This document shows positions 24,082 to 35,599 of a stretch of DNA of 64,000 nucleotides, one piece after another. The notes under the pieces were generated by a model that made no database searches, was not told the DNA's origin, and saw only the letters and a program-made list of their open reading frames with translations. This DNA is from Adiantum capillus-veneris. Its lineage: Eukaryota > Streptophyta > Polypodiopsida > Polypodiales > Pteridaceae. The position numbers and the translations under genes are program-made. Location of the stretch: NCBI GenBank assembly GCA_014529385.2, contig CM043945.1, forward strand, positions 154,100,741 through 154,164,740, given 5' to 3'. Position 1 is the first letter of the stretch; every line of letters starts with the position of its first letter.

Positions 24082-25293
24082 AGCCAAGAAGGAGAAAAAG
24101 CTCGAAAGCAACAAACATATTTCATTTTTCATGGAAAGCAAGAGTTTTGGATTTCAAAGTCGAGGTCGGTAAGAAGACTGTGAAACAAGTCTTTGTTCAA
24201 CATGTTTTCACTCACTCCGATGTGATTGCTAATGGCGGCGATGTCTCCATGGTGCATAATCCACGGTGCAACTGTAAGTTAATTATTTAGCACTCCTCTA
24301 TAAATGTTATCTTAATTTCAAATGAGAATCTTTTTTTTCTTCTTTTATCACAGGTATATAATTAGGCTATACAGATGTTTGTATTTATTTCTATTCTGTT
24401 ACATTCACAGATGTTTATCCTTCGTTATATGAGGAATGGGAGCCACTGAAGTGCATTATCGGTCTCATCTCTGTGACTGATGCTCATATTGGAGTCTTGC
24501 AATATGCTGGAAGAACTAGCAAAAGCCTGGTAGACGAGGGTATTTTCTTCTATGACCATTTCTACCAACTCAATCAAAGGAATCAGAGAGGAGCTTTGGT
24601 GAAGGTTCCACTACCAACCAATTGGAACTCTGTGGATTGGTCCATTCCCGACACAACAATGAGTGAGGCATTGAGGAGCAGGCTCTATAGGGATGTTCAA
24701 AGGTCTCTCCGAAAATCTATACCCACTAAATTGGTGAAACTTGCAATTTTTTGTCCTATTGGTCTCTTTGTTGAGTTATTTTATACCTGCAAAGTATATG
24801 TTGCTAAAACAATGCTACTCTGCAAATCATTTTATTCCCTCTTGTGTGATAAGCTTCTTGATCGAGGGTGGTATGTGAAAGAAACAGATAGCATATGTTG
24901 CGAGATTGTTCTTGACACTTTCATTCTCAAGTATATGCTTGCGACAGAGACATTAATAATATCCTTTTGGTACAAGTGTTCTCACATTGTTGAAGGTTGC
25001 TATGTGCCTATGGATCAAGAGGCAGCAAGTTTGGCAAACAATGTTGTCATAGACGTGGAAGTGGTGGACAAAGACCTAAATCTTATGAGAGTAATTACAA
25101 TAAGGCAGCAATGCAATCTTTTGCAACTTTGACATGACATAGTGGAGGAGATTACCGACATTGACTTCATAAACTTTTCTTTCTTGCTGAACGGACGAAG
25201 AGTAATGCAACGAAGGGAGAAGCATTTTCTGTGGAGATCTCTCTGGCGGTATTCAAATTGTGCCCATGTAATCATCCCAAAATGGCTTCAATG
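24082..25293 (+). pseudogene. Unrecognised two-exon gene-like unit, possibly decayed
   Basis: Two exons fit exactly. Exon 24082-24273 (open from PRRRKSSKATNIFHFSWKAR) ends at a consensus donor GTAAGT, and exon 24412 onward starts after a CACAG acceptor. Joined, the frame continues as RCNCNYVYPSLYEEWEPLKC and stays open to a TGA at 25130-25132. The same frame then continues (HDIVEEITDIDFINFSFLLN) to a second stop at 25291-25293. An upstream TATGCAG acceptor at 24082 implies an earlier exon, perhaps near 23893-24055. Basic N-terminus, then Trp/Tyr-rich sequence. I recognise no domain. It is convergent with the histone-like locus at 25417-28184. Confidence 0.5.
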
Positions 25294-25343
25294 AAATGTT
25301 ACATTTTTGACTAGTTTAATCTTAATATCAATTGTTTGCTCAA

Positions 25344-25345
<2 letters not shown>

Positions 25346-25403
<58 letters not shown>
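25346..25403 (+). repeat. (CT)n microsatellite, about 58 bp
   Basis: Pure CT tract between the 3' ends of two convergent gene-like units. Confidence 0.95.
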
Positions 25404-25404
<1 letters not shown>

Positions 25405-25416
25405 AGTATTATCAAT

Positions 25417-26460
25417 TTAAGGTATAATCAATGAATTACTACGTACATTTGTAAGTACAAATTCTGATGTGCTCAATGGGCTTAAGTACATTGCTTGCAG
25501 ATATGGGACCAAAATGTGCTCTAGGTAAAAATCGTGAAGATGCCCTTCAAACGAAGGTGGGGATATGGTAGTGCCGGATGGATTAAGTAAACCCTTATGT
25601 GGTGTGTCATCAATCAACAAAGTGTTGAAAGAATCATAAGGTACATTGATCTGCTCAAAGGGCTTGTAGAAAAGTGGTACATTAGGTTTAGTTGGGTGGA
25701 AATGTCCCGCAACGGCATTACAATTTCTTTGACTATACACAAAATAAAAAGCCGATCGTTGAATTTCAGCCAAATTACAAACTATGGAAACAAGGGGATT
25801 CAGGTTATGGGCCTGCATTGAAGACCAGATAGCCACCCTAAACCTTGGAATCAGAAAATTCAAAAATTCCTTTGTACCTGGTCGAATTAATACTCTGACA
25901 TTTCCCAAGCGAAAACTACGTAAATCGGAGAACTCTGTATGTACACTATAAGGCTATTGTAGGAGTAGCAATCCATTGAGATCCAAGATAATCATTCTCT
26001 GCAATCATTGTGTGCATACATATAAGTAGTTAGAAACAAAAAACATTGATTATTTAAGTACAATGGATACTATCGGAACAACCATATCTACTTGAAGCAA
26101 GAGTCCATACTGGTCATTTCTATTGTTGACATTTTGTTGTTGAGTGTCGATGTTTCCTTGTGTATTGACAAGCATATCCACCTCTTGTGCTTGTGCAGTA
26201 CATGACTCTTGTGTTTCCATGGCCGAATGGTTAACGTGTTCTACAGTCTGTTCCTGGCCTTGATTTACAATATTGGCCTCCTCCCCTAGCACTCCCTTAT
26301 TCTCCTCTGCTTCACCTAGAACTTCTGTTGCATTCTTCATCTCCGAGGAGCATTTTACATCTGTATTTTCAGGGGCTTGGTCTACTTCAAATTACTCAAC
26401 CCCAACTTCGGATTCAGCCGCTCCAACTGCAAAGTTTACCGGTGTCTTTTCCTCTAACAT
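25417..26460 (-). pseudogene. NIF/FCP1-like phosphatase (HAD fold) portion of minus-strand locus
   Basis: Read on the minus strand, exon 25998-25417 follows an ATTGCAG acceptor and begins RMIILDLNGLLL. That is the HAD motif I of plant NIF-like phosphatases, with DLN where DxD is classical. It continues VRVLIRPGTKEFLNFLIPRF, FRVAIWSSMQAHN and FNTLLIDDTPHKGLLNP, which match the FCP1/SCP motif order. A TAG at 25954-25956 interrupts the exon. The upstream exon (26460-26071) is Gln/Asn/Glu-rich linker with a TAA at 26392-26394, and ends at a donor GTATCC in phase 0. Family members remove phosphate from proteins. It is in the same frame as the Ulp1-like exon upstream. Confidence 0.7.
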
Positions 26461-26469
26461 GGGGTCAGT

Positions 26470-27735
26470 TTAAGGAATTTGGTTTAAGGTGTTGGAAACT
26501 AGCGTAACTACCTCTTCACCGGTCATTGTTAAAGTTATAATATGGTCGTCCACAAAACTGTCCTCTGCATGTAAAATTCTTGGGGTTGAAAGAGATAGTA
26601 GATGTTGAATCATTGAAGCGTGGTACCTTTGTAAATATTCTAGTGTATAATTTTCCAGAGCATTCTGCAAAATAAGGTTAACTTGTGGTCAATACTTTCA
26701 TTAATTATAGCACTAATGTTGGATCATACCATTACAAGGAAATACCTTTGACATAAATGGATGAAGAGCAAAAAAACTATGGAGTATATACTCTGCATGG
26801 AGAAGACATCTCCAACCGCAGGAATTTGGATCTGTCTGATTAGGCACTTTGACAGCTTTAAAGGTGGACTTGTACAGTTCATGATTTCCACAAAGAGTTC
26901 TATAGACATGAAGTAATCTTTTTATACACCTGTAAACAGTGAAGGTTATTTATTATTAACAATATTCAGGTCATCAACCATTCCCCAAATAAACACTAAA
27001 GGTTTTATCAACACTTACACTCTTATCTCTGAATGTGTTGCTTGTATGGAGTTGATAGTCCATACCACTTTCTTGTCCAATTCTATACATACAAGGCTCC
27101 AATAATTTGCTAATTCATATGGAAACACGAGTGTTGTCACCTGGAGCATTGGACAATGTATAAACCATCTCTCCAATGTGCCATGTGGGGTGTTCTTTAT
27201 TTGGAGTGGCACAGACATTTGTGGATCTAAAATATAAATTTCATTTTGGGTTTCTTGAAGGAGCTGGCTCTTTATTAAGCTACAATCACAAACAAGGATT
27301 TAATTAGAGGCCAAGTACCAACAAAGAAAGATCTTAAAGGTAGAGATGAGCACTTACTTTAGGCATACATAAACAATAGTGTCACTAATTTGTGCATTTG
27401 GATCTTTCAATATCCCAATATCAACACAGTCCAATGCTAATTGCCTACTGCCATCAGCAAGGGGAATGCTTGCTAACAGCCCCTCTGTCATGGAGTGTAA
27501 TACATCATTATTTCTTTCATTTAGCTCAGTGGTAACTTGCCCATAAGTTCTCATTTGGGCCTCTCCATCAGCTGCAGTAGACTGTATACTATTTAACTTC
27601 TCTACTTCAGAGTGTCGTCTTTCTTCTTGCTCAGCTCTGGCTCTTGTGTTCACCTCATGAGTAACCTCATGAATCTTAACCCCTTGAGCTGCCGGCCTGG
27701 TGGTATTAGCAGTATATCTTTCATTTTGGGATCAA
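26470..27735 (-). pseudogene. Ulp1-like (C48) cysteine protease portion, catalytic residues changed
   Basis: Four minus-strand exons join in frame: about 27735-27358, 27279-27019, 26929-26746 and 26664-26470. The donors are GTAAGT, GTAAGT and GTATTT, and all three acceptors end in AG. The frame gives ALDCVDIGILKDPNAQISDT, EIYILDPQM, VFPYELANYWSLVCIELDKK, then VPNQTDPNSCGWRCLLHAEY. This is the C48 order; the family cuts SUMO or similar tags. The Gln (26836-26838) and nucleophile Cys (26818-26820) are kept. The His before Trp is Tyr (TAT, 27102-27104), and the Asp of the LDS block is Asn (AAC, 27051-27053). A TAA at 26470-26472 precedes an in-frame continuation. A charged, coiled-coil-like stretch (EQEERRHSEVEKLN) precedes the domain. 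Confidence 0.75.
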
Positions 27736-28183
27736 TAAACTCATTAGGATAAGGAGCTTATCATATCTCCAATGCACTCTCTTAAGAGTCTCACTATCCT
27801 TGTCTATTATTGTCAAACGGTGAGCATGAGCAACAATAATAGTAATATCATTAATATGCTCCAAAAGAAAATCTTCTGCTGCTTCTTGAAGACACAGCAG
27901 GGCAACTGCCTTCCACCTCATTGTACCAGCACATGCTTCCTCACAGATTTTTCTCATTGCTCTTTGTAAAGGAAGTTTAGGGACACACAGCTCAATACAT
28001 TTCTGAGCTTTCTTGATCTCCCTAAATAAACCCATGTTTCTTTGAATATTCTTCATTCTTGGGCCCTTCAATATCTTCATTGGTTTACCTGAAGTTTTCT
28101 TCTACTAGTAGACCTTCCACATGCTTTCTTTGCAAGCCCTAGTCCTTTCCCTGCCTTCCTTGTTGTTGCCTTGGTTCTTGCCA

Positions 28184-28184
<1 letters not shown>
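27721..28184 (-). pseudogene. Divergent histone H3, CENH3-like
   Basis: The minus strand from ATG 28184 reads MARTKATTRKAGKGLGLAKK, an H3-type tail with Lys4, Arg8 and Lys9 kept. A break of frame, or a small intron (CAG/GTAAAC at about 28090), follows. Then comes the fold: LFREIKKAQKCIELCVPKLP, LQRAMRKICEEA, MRWKAVALLCLQEAAEDFLL, and AHAHRLTIIDKD up to TGA 27721-27723. Trp in place of Phe before the second helix, QEAAEDFL in place of QEASEAYL, and a first loop one residue longer than in H3 are features of centromeric H3. The acidic LFED segment is changed to EHIND. It lies directly upstream of the Ulp1-like exons. Canonical H3 would package DNA in nucleosomes; whether this copy could is unknown. 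Confidence 0.75.
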
Positions 28185-29135
<951 letters not shown>

Positions 29136-29324
29136 CATGAAATCAAGTGTGCATTGTTACTATAAATGTACACGTTTTTTTGGGTAATTAAAAATCACTT
29201 TATTGGTCATACCGCTCATAAAATGCATGTCCTTGTAACACGCGTTCAATACATGCGGCTCGCAATGTAAAAAACGCAACGGTAATATTTATTATTGCAT
29301 GCAAAAGGGGAGAGGAGAGAGAGA

Positions 29325-29329
<5 letters not shown>

Positions 29330-29369
<40 letters not shown>
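29330..29369 (+). repeat. (GA)n microsatellite
   Basis: GA tract of opposite strand polarity to the neighbouring CT arrays. Confidence 0.9.
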
Positions 29370-29373
<4 letters not shown>

Positions 29374-29710
29374 TAGAGAGAAGGAGGGAGAGAAACAGAG
29401 ATTAACTGGTGTGCACAAGCTTATTACAGACCTCGAAAGAGACAGATATAAAGCTTTGAGAGACAGAGAGAGAAAGTGAGGAAGGGGAAAAGAGTCAACT
29501 AAGAAGGCCTCTGACTCCTTCAAGGTGCAGAATCAGAGGCCTGAAGACTCCAAACTACATTCCCAGTCCAAAACCTCTACTCCAACAACAATGTCTAGTC
29601 CTAGCAAAGGTAAAGCAAATCCCTTCAGTTTTACTATGTCCTTAGTTTAGTTGTGTTCTGTAAGTGTGCTTCAAAATGTAAAAGATCAATTGACCTTTCA
29701 AATTTCATAA

Positions 29711-30060
29711 TTGGATCATGGCGCGCCAGTTACGTTATAAAGATGAGTTTACATACTCCGCGCGCCATTAGCCACTTCTTATATTTACAAAAATATTTTT
29801 TGTATTGTTATATTGTAGGTATTCAATTTATAAAGGCCTGCAAATTGGATCACGGCACGCCAGCAGTGATTTTAATGTTAATTTACATATTCCGCGCACC
29901 GTGATCCTCTTTTGACTTTGTACATAGCAATCTTCTGAAAGTACAATTGATTTTATGTATTTGTAGCTATTCTATTTTCTGAAAGCCAACCAAGTGGATC
30001 ATGGCGCGCCTATAGTTCTATGGATATTTGTTTCTGTACTCTTCACGTCGTGATCCACTT
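29711..30060. repeat. Three diverged hairpin units with GGCGCGCC arms
   Basis: Each unit is an imperfect inverted repeat of about 65 bp. Unit 1 is 29711-29775 (left arm GGATCATGGCGCGCC, right arm CCGCGCGCCATTAGCC). Unit 2 is 29845-29909 (GGATCACGGCACGCC and CCGCGCACCGTGATCC). Unit 3 is 29993-30060 (GTGGATCATGGCGCGCC and CACGTCGTGATCCAC). Loops share a TTTACATA-TCC block in units 1 and 2. Spacing between units is 134 and 148 bp. Weaker relatives lie at 28497-28553 and 28873-28940. Confidence 0.8.
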
Positions 30061-31623
30061 GTATGGCTTTTACTCCTCACACATATAACCCAGTTTTGCC
30101 TAGTTTTGCATTTAATCCATAATAATCATCTTATTTTATTGACTACATGATTAGTTGGTAACAATTGTGGGATACCTAATTGTAGTTTGTTCAAAACTTA
30201 TATGATCATTTGGTGCTCTTCTTTTTGTATATACTCATTGAAACTTATATTTGTGATTATGGAATAAATGGTAGGTTTAAGCACATAGGAAGAAGAGGCA
30301 GAAAATTGATCCCGAGCACATTGTTGGCCAAGAAAACTTTCCAAGAAGACTGTCGGAGCTGTTAAAAACATCAATGAAGAGGAATGTAGACTTCACAGAA
30401 CCCATTGATATAACTGCTGCAGAGCCTGCTAGTAGTTTGGAGGAGCCAGCTGTAGGTTTGGAGGAGCCTCATACTGACCCATCTATAGAATTGGAGTCCC
30501 CTTCTACTCCAAAATTTACTGTACCCAACTCACTTAAGAGAGAAGTGGATTTTTCAACACCTACTTTGCAAAGTGCCCAATGTATTGCAACAATCCAAAA
30601 GAAAAAAGAGACAGTTATTTATGAAGACCCTATAGTGATTGATGAAAGGATTTTAGATTTTGCAATTACTTTTGGGGTTGGTGATAAGTTTGATTCGGTC
30701 TCCGACATGTTTAATGCTCCATTTAATCTTGATGTGTTCATAGCTGAACAGAGTGAACACTTGAAGCTGGAACGAGAGAAGTTTGATCTTCACACTCAAG
30801 AGGGCAGGTTTATAGTTGGTGAAAAATGGTGGTGGTCCATTTAAAGGACTGTGATCCTAAAAGACAGTCTTACAAGAAGAATAATCAGCTGCCTCTTATG
30901 TACAGGACCCATTGGTGCAGCTTACATGATCGGGAGTGCAAGCTGATACAAGAGTCCTTCGGATTTCTTATATTTTTAAATGGATTATTTACAACTCTTA
31001 TGAAAGATCCTAAGGAGGTCACGGAGGAACAAGATTTACTAGCAGATGAAAAAGAGAAAAAGAATGAGGAATATATTGAAGTGACAAAGATAGAGGAGTC
31101 CATTGATCTCGAAGAAGAAGCAAAAGAGGTGAAACGAAGCAACCTTCTCTCAGTGAAAACCTCAGATATCAAGCTACCTCTAGATGTGTCAGGTTTCAAT
31201 GAGCGGCAAGCCACCTTAATGCTACCAGGAGTGCCAGAGTTTAAATTTGTAGATAGGTCCTACATTTTCCTCCATGATATACAAAGTATTTTTTGTTTGC
31301 GCGAGGACTTTGCACTGGCCACTATTTCCAAGTATCAGGAGGAGAGGAATGCATTTGTTTCAGATGACAGTAGTGATGACGAGGCAATGGAGATCTCTAG
31401 TAACCCACTAGACTGTCTTAAACTCTTCTTTGAAAAGGCAGAAAAGTATAAAGAAACACTTCATGATGAAGCCACATTTCAAGCTATTCGAAATAATCTT
31501 AAGCCATCAACTAGTACATAGGATATGGAGGATTGGTTTAAGCGCCCAACGCAGGAGTCAACCGGATCAGTTAAACTATGGAAGGATGAGCTTTTTTTGC
31601 AAGATGAGAGTTTCATGGTATAA

Positions 31624-31644
31624 CCCCCCCCCCCCCCCCCCCCC
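31624..31644 (+). repeat. Poly(C) run of 21 with following (CT)n, inside a probable intron
   Basis: Twenty-one consecutive C residues directly follow a GTATAA splice donor and lie upstream of a TTTACAG acceptor at 31697-31703. Confidence 0.9.
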
Positions 31645-32302
31645 AATCTCTCTCTGTCTCTCTCTCTCTCTCTCACATACACAAACACTTCTTTTGTTTA
31701 CAGTCATGGATTGCTAAAAAGGACGACTTTCTTCGTTATCAAAGAAGACAGTTTCGTGGTGGGATGCAGCTCTAGGACAATATCTTCCTAGTTTATGCAA
31801 GGCACCCATCCTAATCTTCCACAACGGAATGTCACAAGAGGGGAATGCTGGAACCTGTGCTTTCAAGACATTATCTCGCTTCTTAGGAGGTCCAATGCTG
31901 CCACAAAATGCTGACAAAGTAATCCTCGTCGACAAGGTTTTTGGGAGAGAATGTTTTGGTTACTCGCCAGGATATACTAGGGGCCGTGCAGCATATTACT
32001 AAACATACATAGCAATGGAAATATCTTTAGGTAAAGAAAACCCTATTGAACTCTTAGAGTATGGAAAACATTAAATGATCAGATACAAGGGCGAGGTTCC
32101 AAATGTTATTTGCAAATCATCAAAATGTTGAAATAGTTGTGGTACATATTGAATTTAATTCTACAGGAACTTGGGGTACATCGATCGTCTAAACTCTAAC
32201 TCTCTTGTTCCACCGATGATTGGCATATTGAATTGTCTCTCTCCACCTGATTTGACTTTCAAGATCACTTGAGTTGTTGAATGCATTTACTCGCTTTCTT
32301 TT

Positions 32303-33266
32303 CTAAATTTTCAAATGTCTGATTGCCTGTACGGTTGCTGAAGAGGCCAATACTTTCTTTTGTTGCATGCGATGAATGATTCTGCGATAAAATCACTGAA
32401 ATAACTCCTTTAGAATGTTTGCCTTGTTTCGAGAGCCTCCATGTTGTGTGTGTCTGAAGTAGGCATTTCTAGCCATGTAATGAGATTTCTCCAGGCCCTA
32501 GGTGTTCCATATACCTGGATTCCCATACTTTTGGATGAGGTATGGCAAATGATTAAAAATAATGTGCTGCAAAAGAAGATTTTTTTTTAGAAATTTAAAC
32601 ACACACTTAGTACTAAGACTATATCAGGCACTTTGAATTTACCATGTAATGAGTGATTTGAGTGTCAGTCCATGTTGTCTTGAAGGATTTTTTCAGTAGC
32701 TGAAGGTTCTGTTTAAACTTGATGAGATTATCCTGCGACCAATCATAATTCTCACACATTTGAAATAATATGTCAATGGAACGTCACACATCACCCTTTG
32801 CATTGCAAGTTGTTGGCTCTTGGTCTGTCACTGCTAAATGAAGTTTTTTCCAGTGCATATACTCAACTTTGCTAATGTAGGTAGAGTGATATACTCTCCC
32901 TGGCTTTGTTAGCGTCACATCTTTCATATCTTGAGGTTTAGATAGAAAATGGCGTGCCTTGACCCCACCTATGGATGGTTTATAGGGTACATCTTTCTCA
33001 TTGGTTGACCTTTTTTTGTCCCGTTGTATTTTCACATTGCCCCCATGTAGACCAATATCTGACAAAACTAGTTCCAAAGGCTCTAGAGCAACTTGTCGTT
33101 CAGACGACTTTTTTATTTTCCAAGCAAACCCAATGTACAGATATACCAACTTCTCTACAATTCGGCAGAGAGCATGCATTGTACAAATATGGACATTAAC
33201 AAGGTCTCCCAGAAATAGCAATCCAAGAGCAAACATATAATAACTTTCCACAACCTGCCAAACCAC
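32303..33266 (-). pseudogene. Transposase-like fragment (possibly KDZ-type), two exons
   Basis: On the minus strand exon 33266-32643 reads MHALCRIVEKLVYLYIGFAW, DVPYKPSIGGVKARHFLSKP and LAVTDQEPTTCNAKGDV. A TGA follows, then ILFQMCENYDWSQDNLIKF up to a donor GTAAAT. Exon 32566-32303 follows a TTTGCAG acceptor and joins in frame: HIIFNHLPYLIQKYGNPGIW, a TAG, then GLEKSHYMARNAYFRHTQHG and a TGA before FYRRIIHRMQQKK. The EKSH block, an Arg-rich tail and a glycine-rich HGG match my memory of large plant DNA-transposon proteins of the Kyakuja-Dileera-Zisupton kind. The N-terminal part is missing, cut near 33266. The family assignment is tentative. Confidence 0.5.
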
Positions 33267-33935
33267 GGGAAAGTGCCAGAATTCAAACTTGCTGAGGTTA
33301 GTAGTGACAGTGATGATTCTTTTGACATTCCCTACCAGGAACTCAAGTCATCAACTTTCAATAGAAGCTTCCATAACAACCATGCAAGACCAAAAGCAAA
33401 GAACAACAAGTTAGAGCCAAAAAGTTTGACAAAATTGGATACCAACGAGCCATCTCGGCCAAAAGCAGGTATGGATCAAGAAGATGAATATCTCTGATGA
33501 AAAATCACAAGATCCAACACCAAAAGAAAAACAATCAAAGTATGCAAGAACGGCTATGAAAATCACAAAGCTAGAAGCTTTCGTAAATCAAATTTTGTTT
33601 CCAAAGAAGTTGACTCAGGCACAAAGAGATGAGGAGTTTATTTGGATTCCAAAACGTTTAAAGTATCAACTCCCAAAGTTTGAACCTTGTCCACAACCAA
33701 GCCTACAAGGGCTCAAGCAAAGACCATTGTAGGCTCACAGAAAGACAAGGTGGTTACCAAAGAAGTCTCTTCAAACACAAACGAATCACAGACAAGTATG
33801 ATTTCCCAAACGAGCAACATCAACAAAACCACCAGTAATCACAAATAAGTGGCTCCCAAAGGACACCAATAAACCTATTGTAACTGCACCCTCGTTCGAA
33901 TTCTTTCAATTTTCCCTACAGTTACAGTACACTTA
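33255..33935 (+). pseudogene. Retroelement ORF fragment with WxPK motifs
   Basis: Broken frames read VPEFKLAEVSSDSDDSFDIP, then EEFIWIPKRLKYQLPKFE near 33640-33690, TKWLPK near 33748 and NKWLPKDTNKP near 33848. The W(I/V/L)PK motif repeats, as it does four times near the end of ORF2 of the 45.7-54.7 kb element. This is therefore a decayed piece of a related gag-protease element. It abuts the transposase-like fragment at about 33260. Confidence 0.6.
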
Positions 33936-33939
33936 AAAG

Positions 33940-35000
33940 AGAGAAGGCCGCTCACTTCGCCACTGCATGCTACCAAGGCTTAGAGATTAGGAGATGAAGT
34001 GAATGCATAGGAAAATTTGGAAATCAAAATAACTAGAGGCAACCGAAGAGGAAGTCAAAATCTCTCTACAACCTTCAATTCAAAGATCATCACATTGCTT
34101 AGAATATGAAGCCTCGCCAGCAAATGCCAATAAGCAAAATTGCTTATACGCACATCTTGCACATCATAAATTTTTTCCAAGCATTGACTGTGTATGCATA
34201 ATAGGGTTACACTATAAGGCTTGCATAGGCACAATTTTTAATTTCCCAAGCACAACACATACCCTTGGCGATACCCTGTCAGGAGGACTCCAATTAATAG
34301 GAGGGGGGGAGGTATTCTAAATGCGTACATGAATTTTTGCGTTTGATTTTGATAATTTATTGACAAAATCCTGCATATATGCCCTTGTAATTGCATTAGA
34401 GGAGAGGAGTATGGGGACAAAAGCCATATATGAGCCCCTAGGGACATGTGTACAATGTACATAGCGTGTAGAATTCTCTGGGGATAATTTTGCTTTTTGT
34501 TGAGTTGATTTTTGGTTGTATTTAGTGATTCAATGAGGTTTTCTTCAAAAAAAGAAGAAAATTGTATAATCCACATGAACAAAAGACTGAAGAGATGTTG
34601 AGCAGTTCAAAGAGAAGAAGGTACATAAAAATGACAAAACTTCACGAGGTATGTCTCCAAAGTCATATGCACAACGCTATAATGTCAAAGGTAACAAAGA
34701 ATGCTAATCAGCCTTCGACAACAATATGAGGCCAAAAATGATTGAGAATGTTCATAAAACTCCAAGATGGCCTTCAAGGACAAAGAGAGTTTGTGATACG
34801 ACTAAACAAAAGCACCCATCAAGTGTAATGTTGCCTATCAAACACTTTATGCAACTACAAGACCGTATACACGATATTAAGTATGGAGCCTGATTTACCC
34901 CTTTAATTTTTTGTATTAAAAACGCACATTTGTAAAGCCTCCATTATGAGGAGAAGCCATCGTGCGTGAAGAAAAGTCACTCGCTGGAAACCAACATTTT
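33940..35000. other. Retroelement-derived non-coding DNA, no gene recognised
   Basis: AT-rich, stop-rich sequence between two retroelement pieces. CTCCATTATGAGGAGAAGCC (34939) resembles a 3' region of the gypsy element near 20.64 kb. Confidence 0.4.
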
Positions 35001-35004
35001 TGTA

Positions 35005-35590
35005 GGAATATTCCTTTTCGCCAAAATATTATGGCCGGCCGACGGCCAGAAACTGGTCGGAAAACGGTTGGTCAATTGGCCGGTTAGCCGCTGCCGGTAG
35101 TCAAGGGCCGGTGGCCGATGGCCGATTTCAAAGATGGATTTTTCTTCTCAAGGGCGGCCACACATGGACAGAATGGAGGGTCTACACAAGGGCAGAATGG
35201 AGGGTCTACACAAGGGCGGCTACACACGATTGTCTCTATTGAGAGAGGGCAGCCCTTTTGGCCTATAAAAGGAGGCCTCTTCTACACACAATCATGGATT
35301 GTGAAGCATTGTGCTGCATTGTGAATTTGATGTGAGGTGGTGAGAGTGAAACAAGGCAAGAGCTCCAAAAGGGTATAATCCCTTTGTAATCGACCTCTTG
35401 TTTTAAAGTACTAAAGCCATTGAGTGGTTGTTTTCCCATGCACGTAGCCCACATTGGGTGAACCATGTATATCGTGTGTACTCCCTCTCTCTCTATACTC
35501 TATAATCTCTCATGTGTTAAAATTATCTCTCTCCATTAAGTAAACTACTCAATTATCTACTTAGCTTCGCCCTATTTCCTAACACAGGAA
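35005..35590 (+). repeat. LTR remnant with TATA box
   Basis: GGCCGGCC-rich start (35035-35110), two copies of a 24-bp unit (GGCAGAATGGAGGGTCTACACAA with minor change, 35165-35215), a TATA box CCTATAAAAGG (35262-35272), and an ACGTAGCCCACATTGGGTGA block (35443-35462) followed by AT-rich sequence ending CCTAACACAGG. This layout is typical of a plant LTR. The exact ends are uncertain. Confidence 0.5.
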
Positions 35591-35599
35591 ATTGATCTT

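Larger units (their letters stand above)
29591..32002 (+). pseudogene. Unrecognised plus-strand gene-like unit, acidic, decayed
   Basis: A possible first exon starts at ATG 29591 and ends at a GTAAAG donor (29610). The main frame is open from about 30309 (KKRQKIDPEHIVGQENF) through EEPAVGLEEP repeats (30440-30470) and ends near 30841. The frame shifts by one at about 30826 and runs to a TAG at 31519-31521, then onward in frame (DMEDWFKRP) to a GTATAA donor at 31618. A CAG acceptor precedes an exon at 31704. A further frame (SWWDAALGQY, VILVDKVFGRECFGYSPGYT) ends at TAA 32000-32002. It is rich in Glu/Asp with predicted coil. I recognise no family. It is divergent from the histone-like locus and convergent with the transposase-like unit. 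Confidence 0.45.

Noticed and set aside
33001-33240. Plus-strand open frames at 32.97-33.24 kb
   Set aside because: They are shadows of the minus-strand transposase-like exon, which has conserved-looking blocks.
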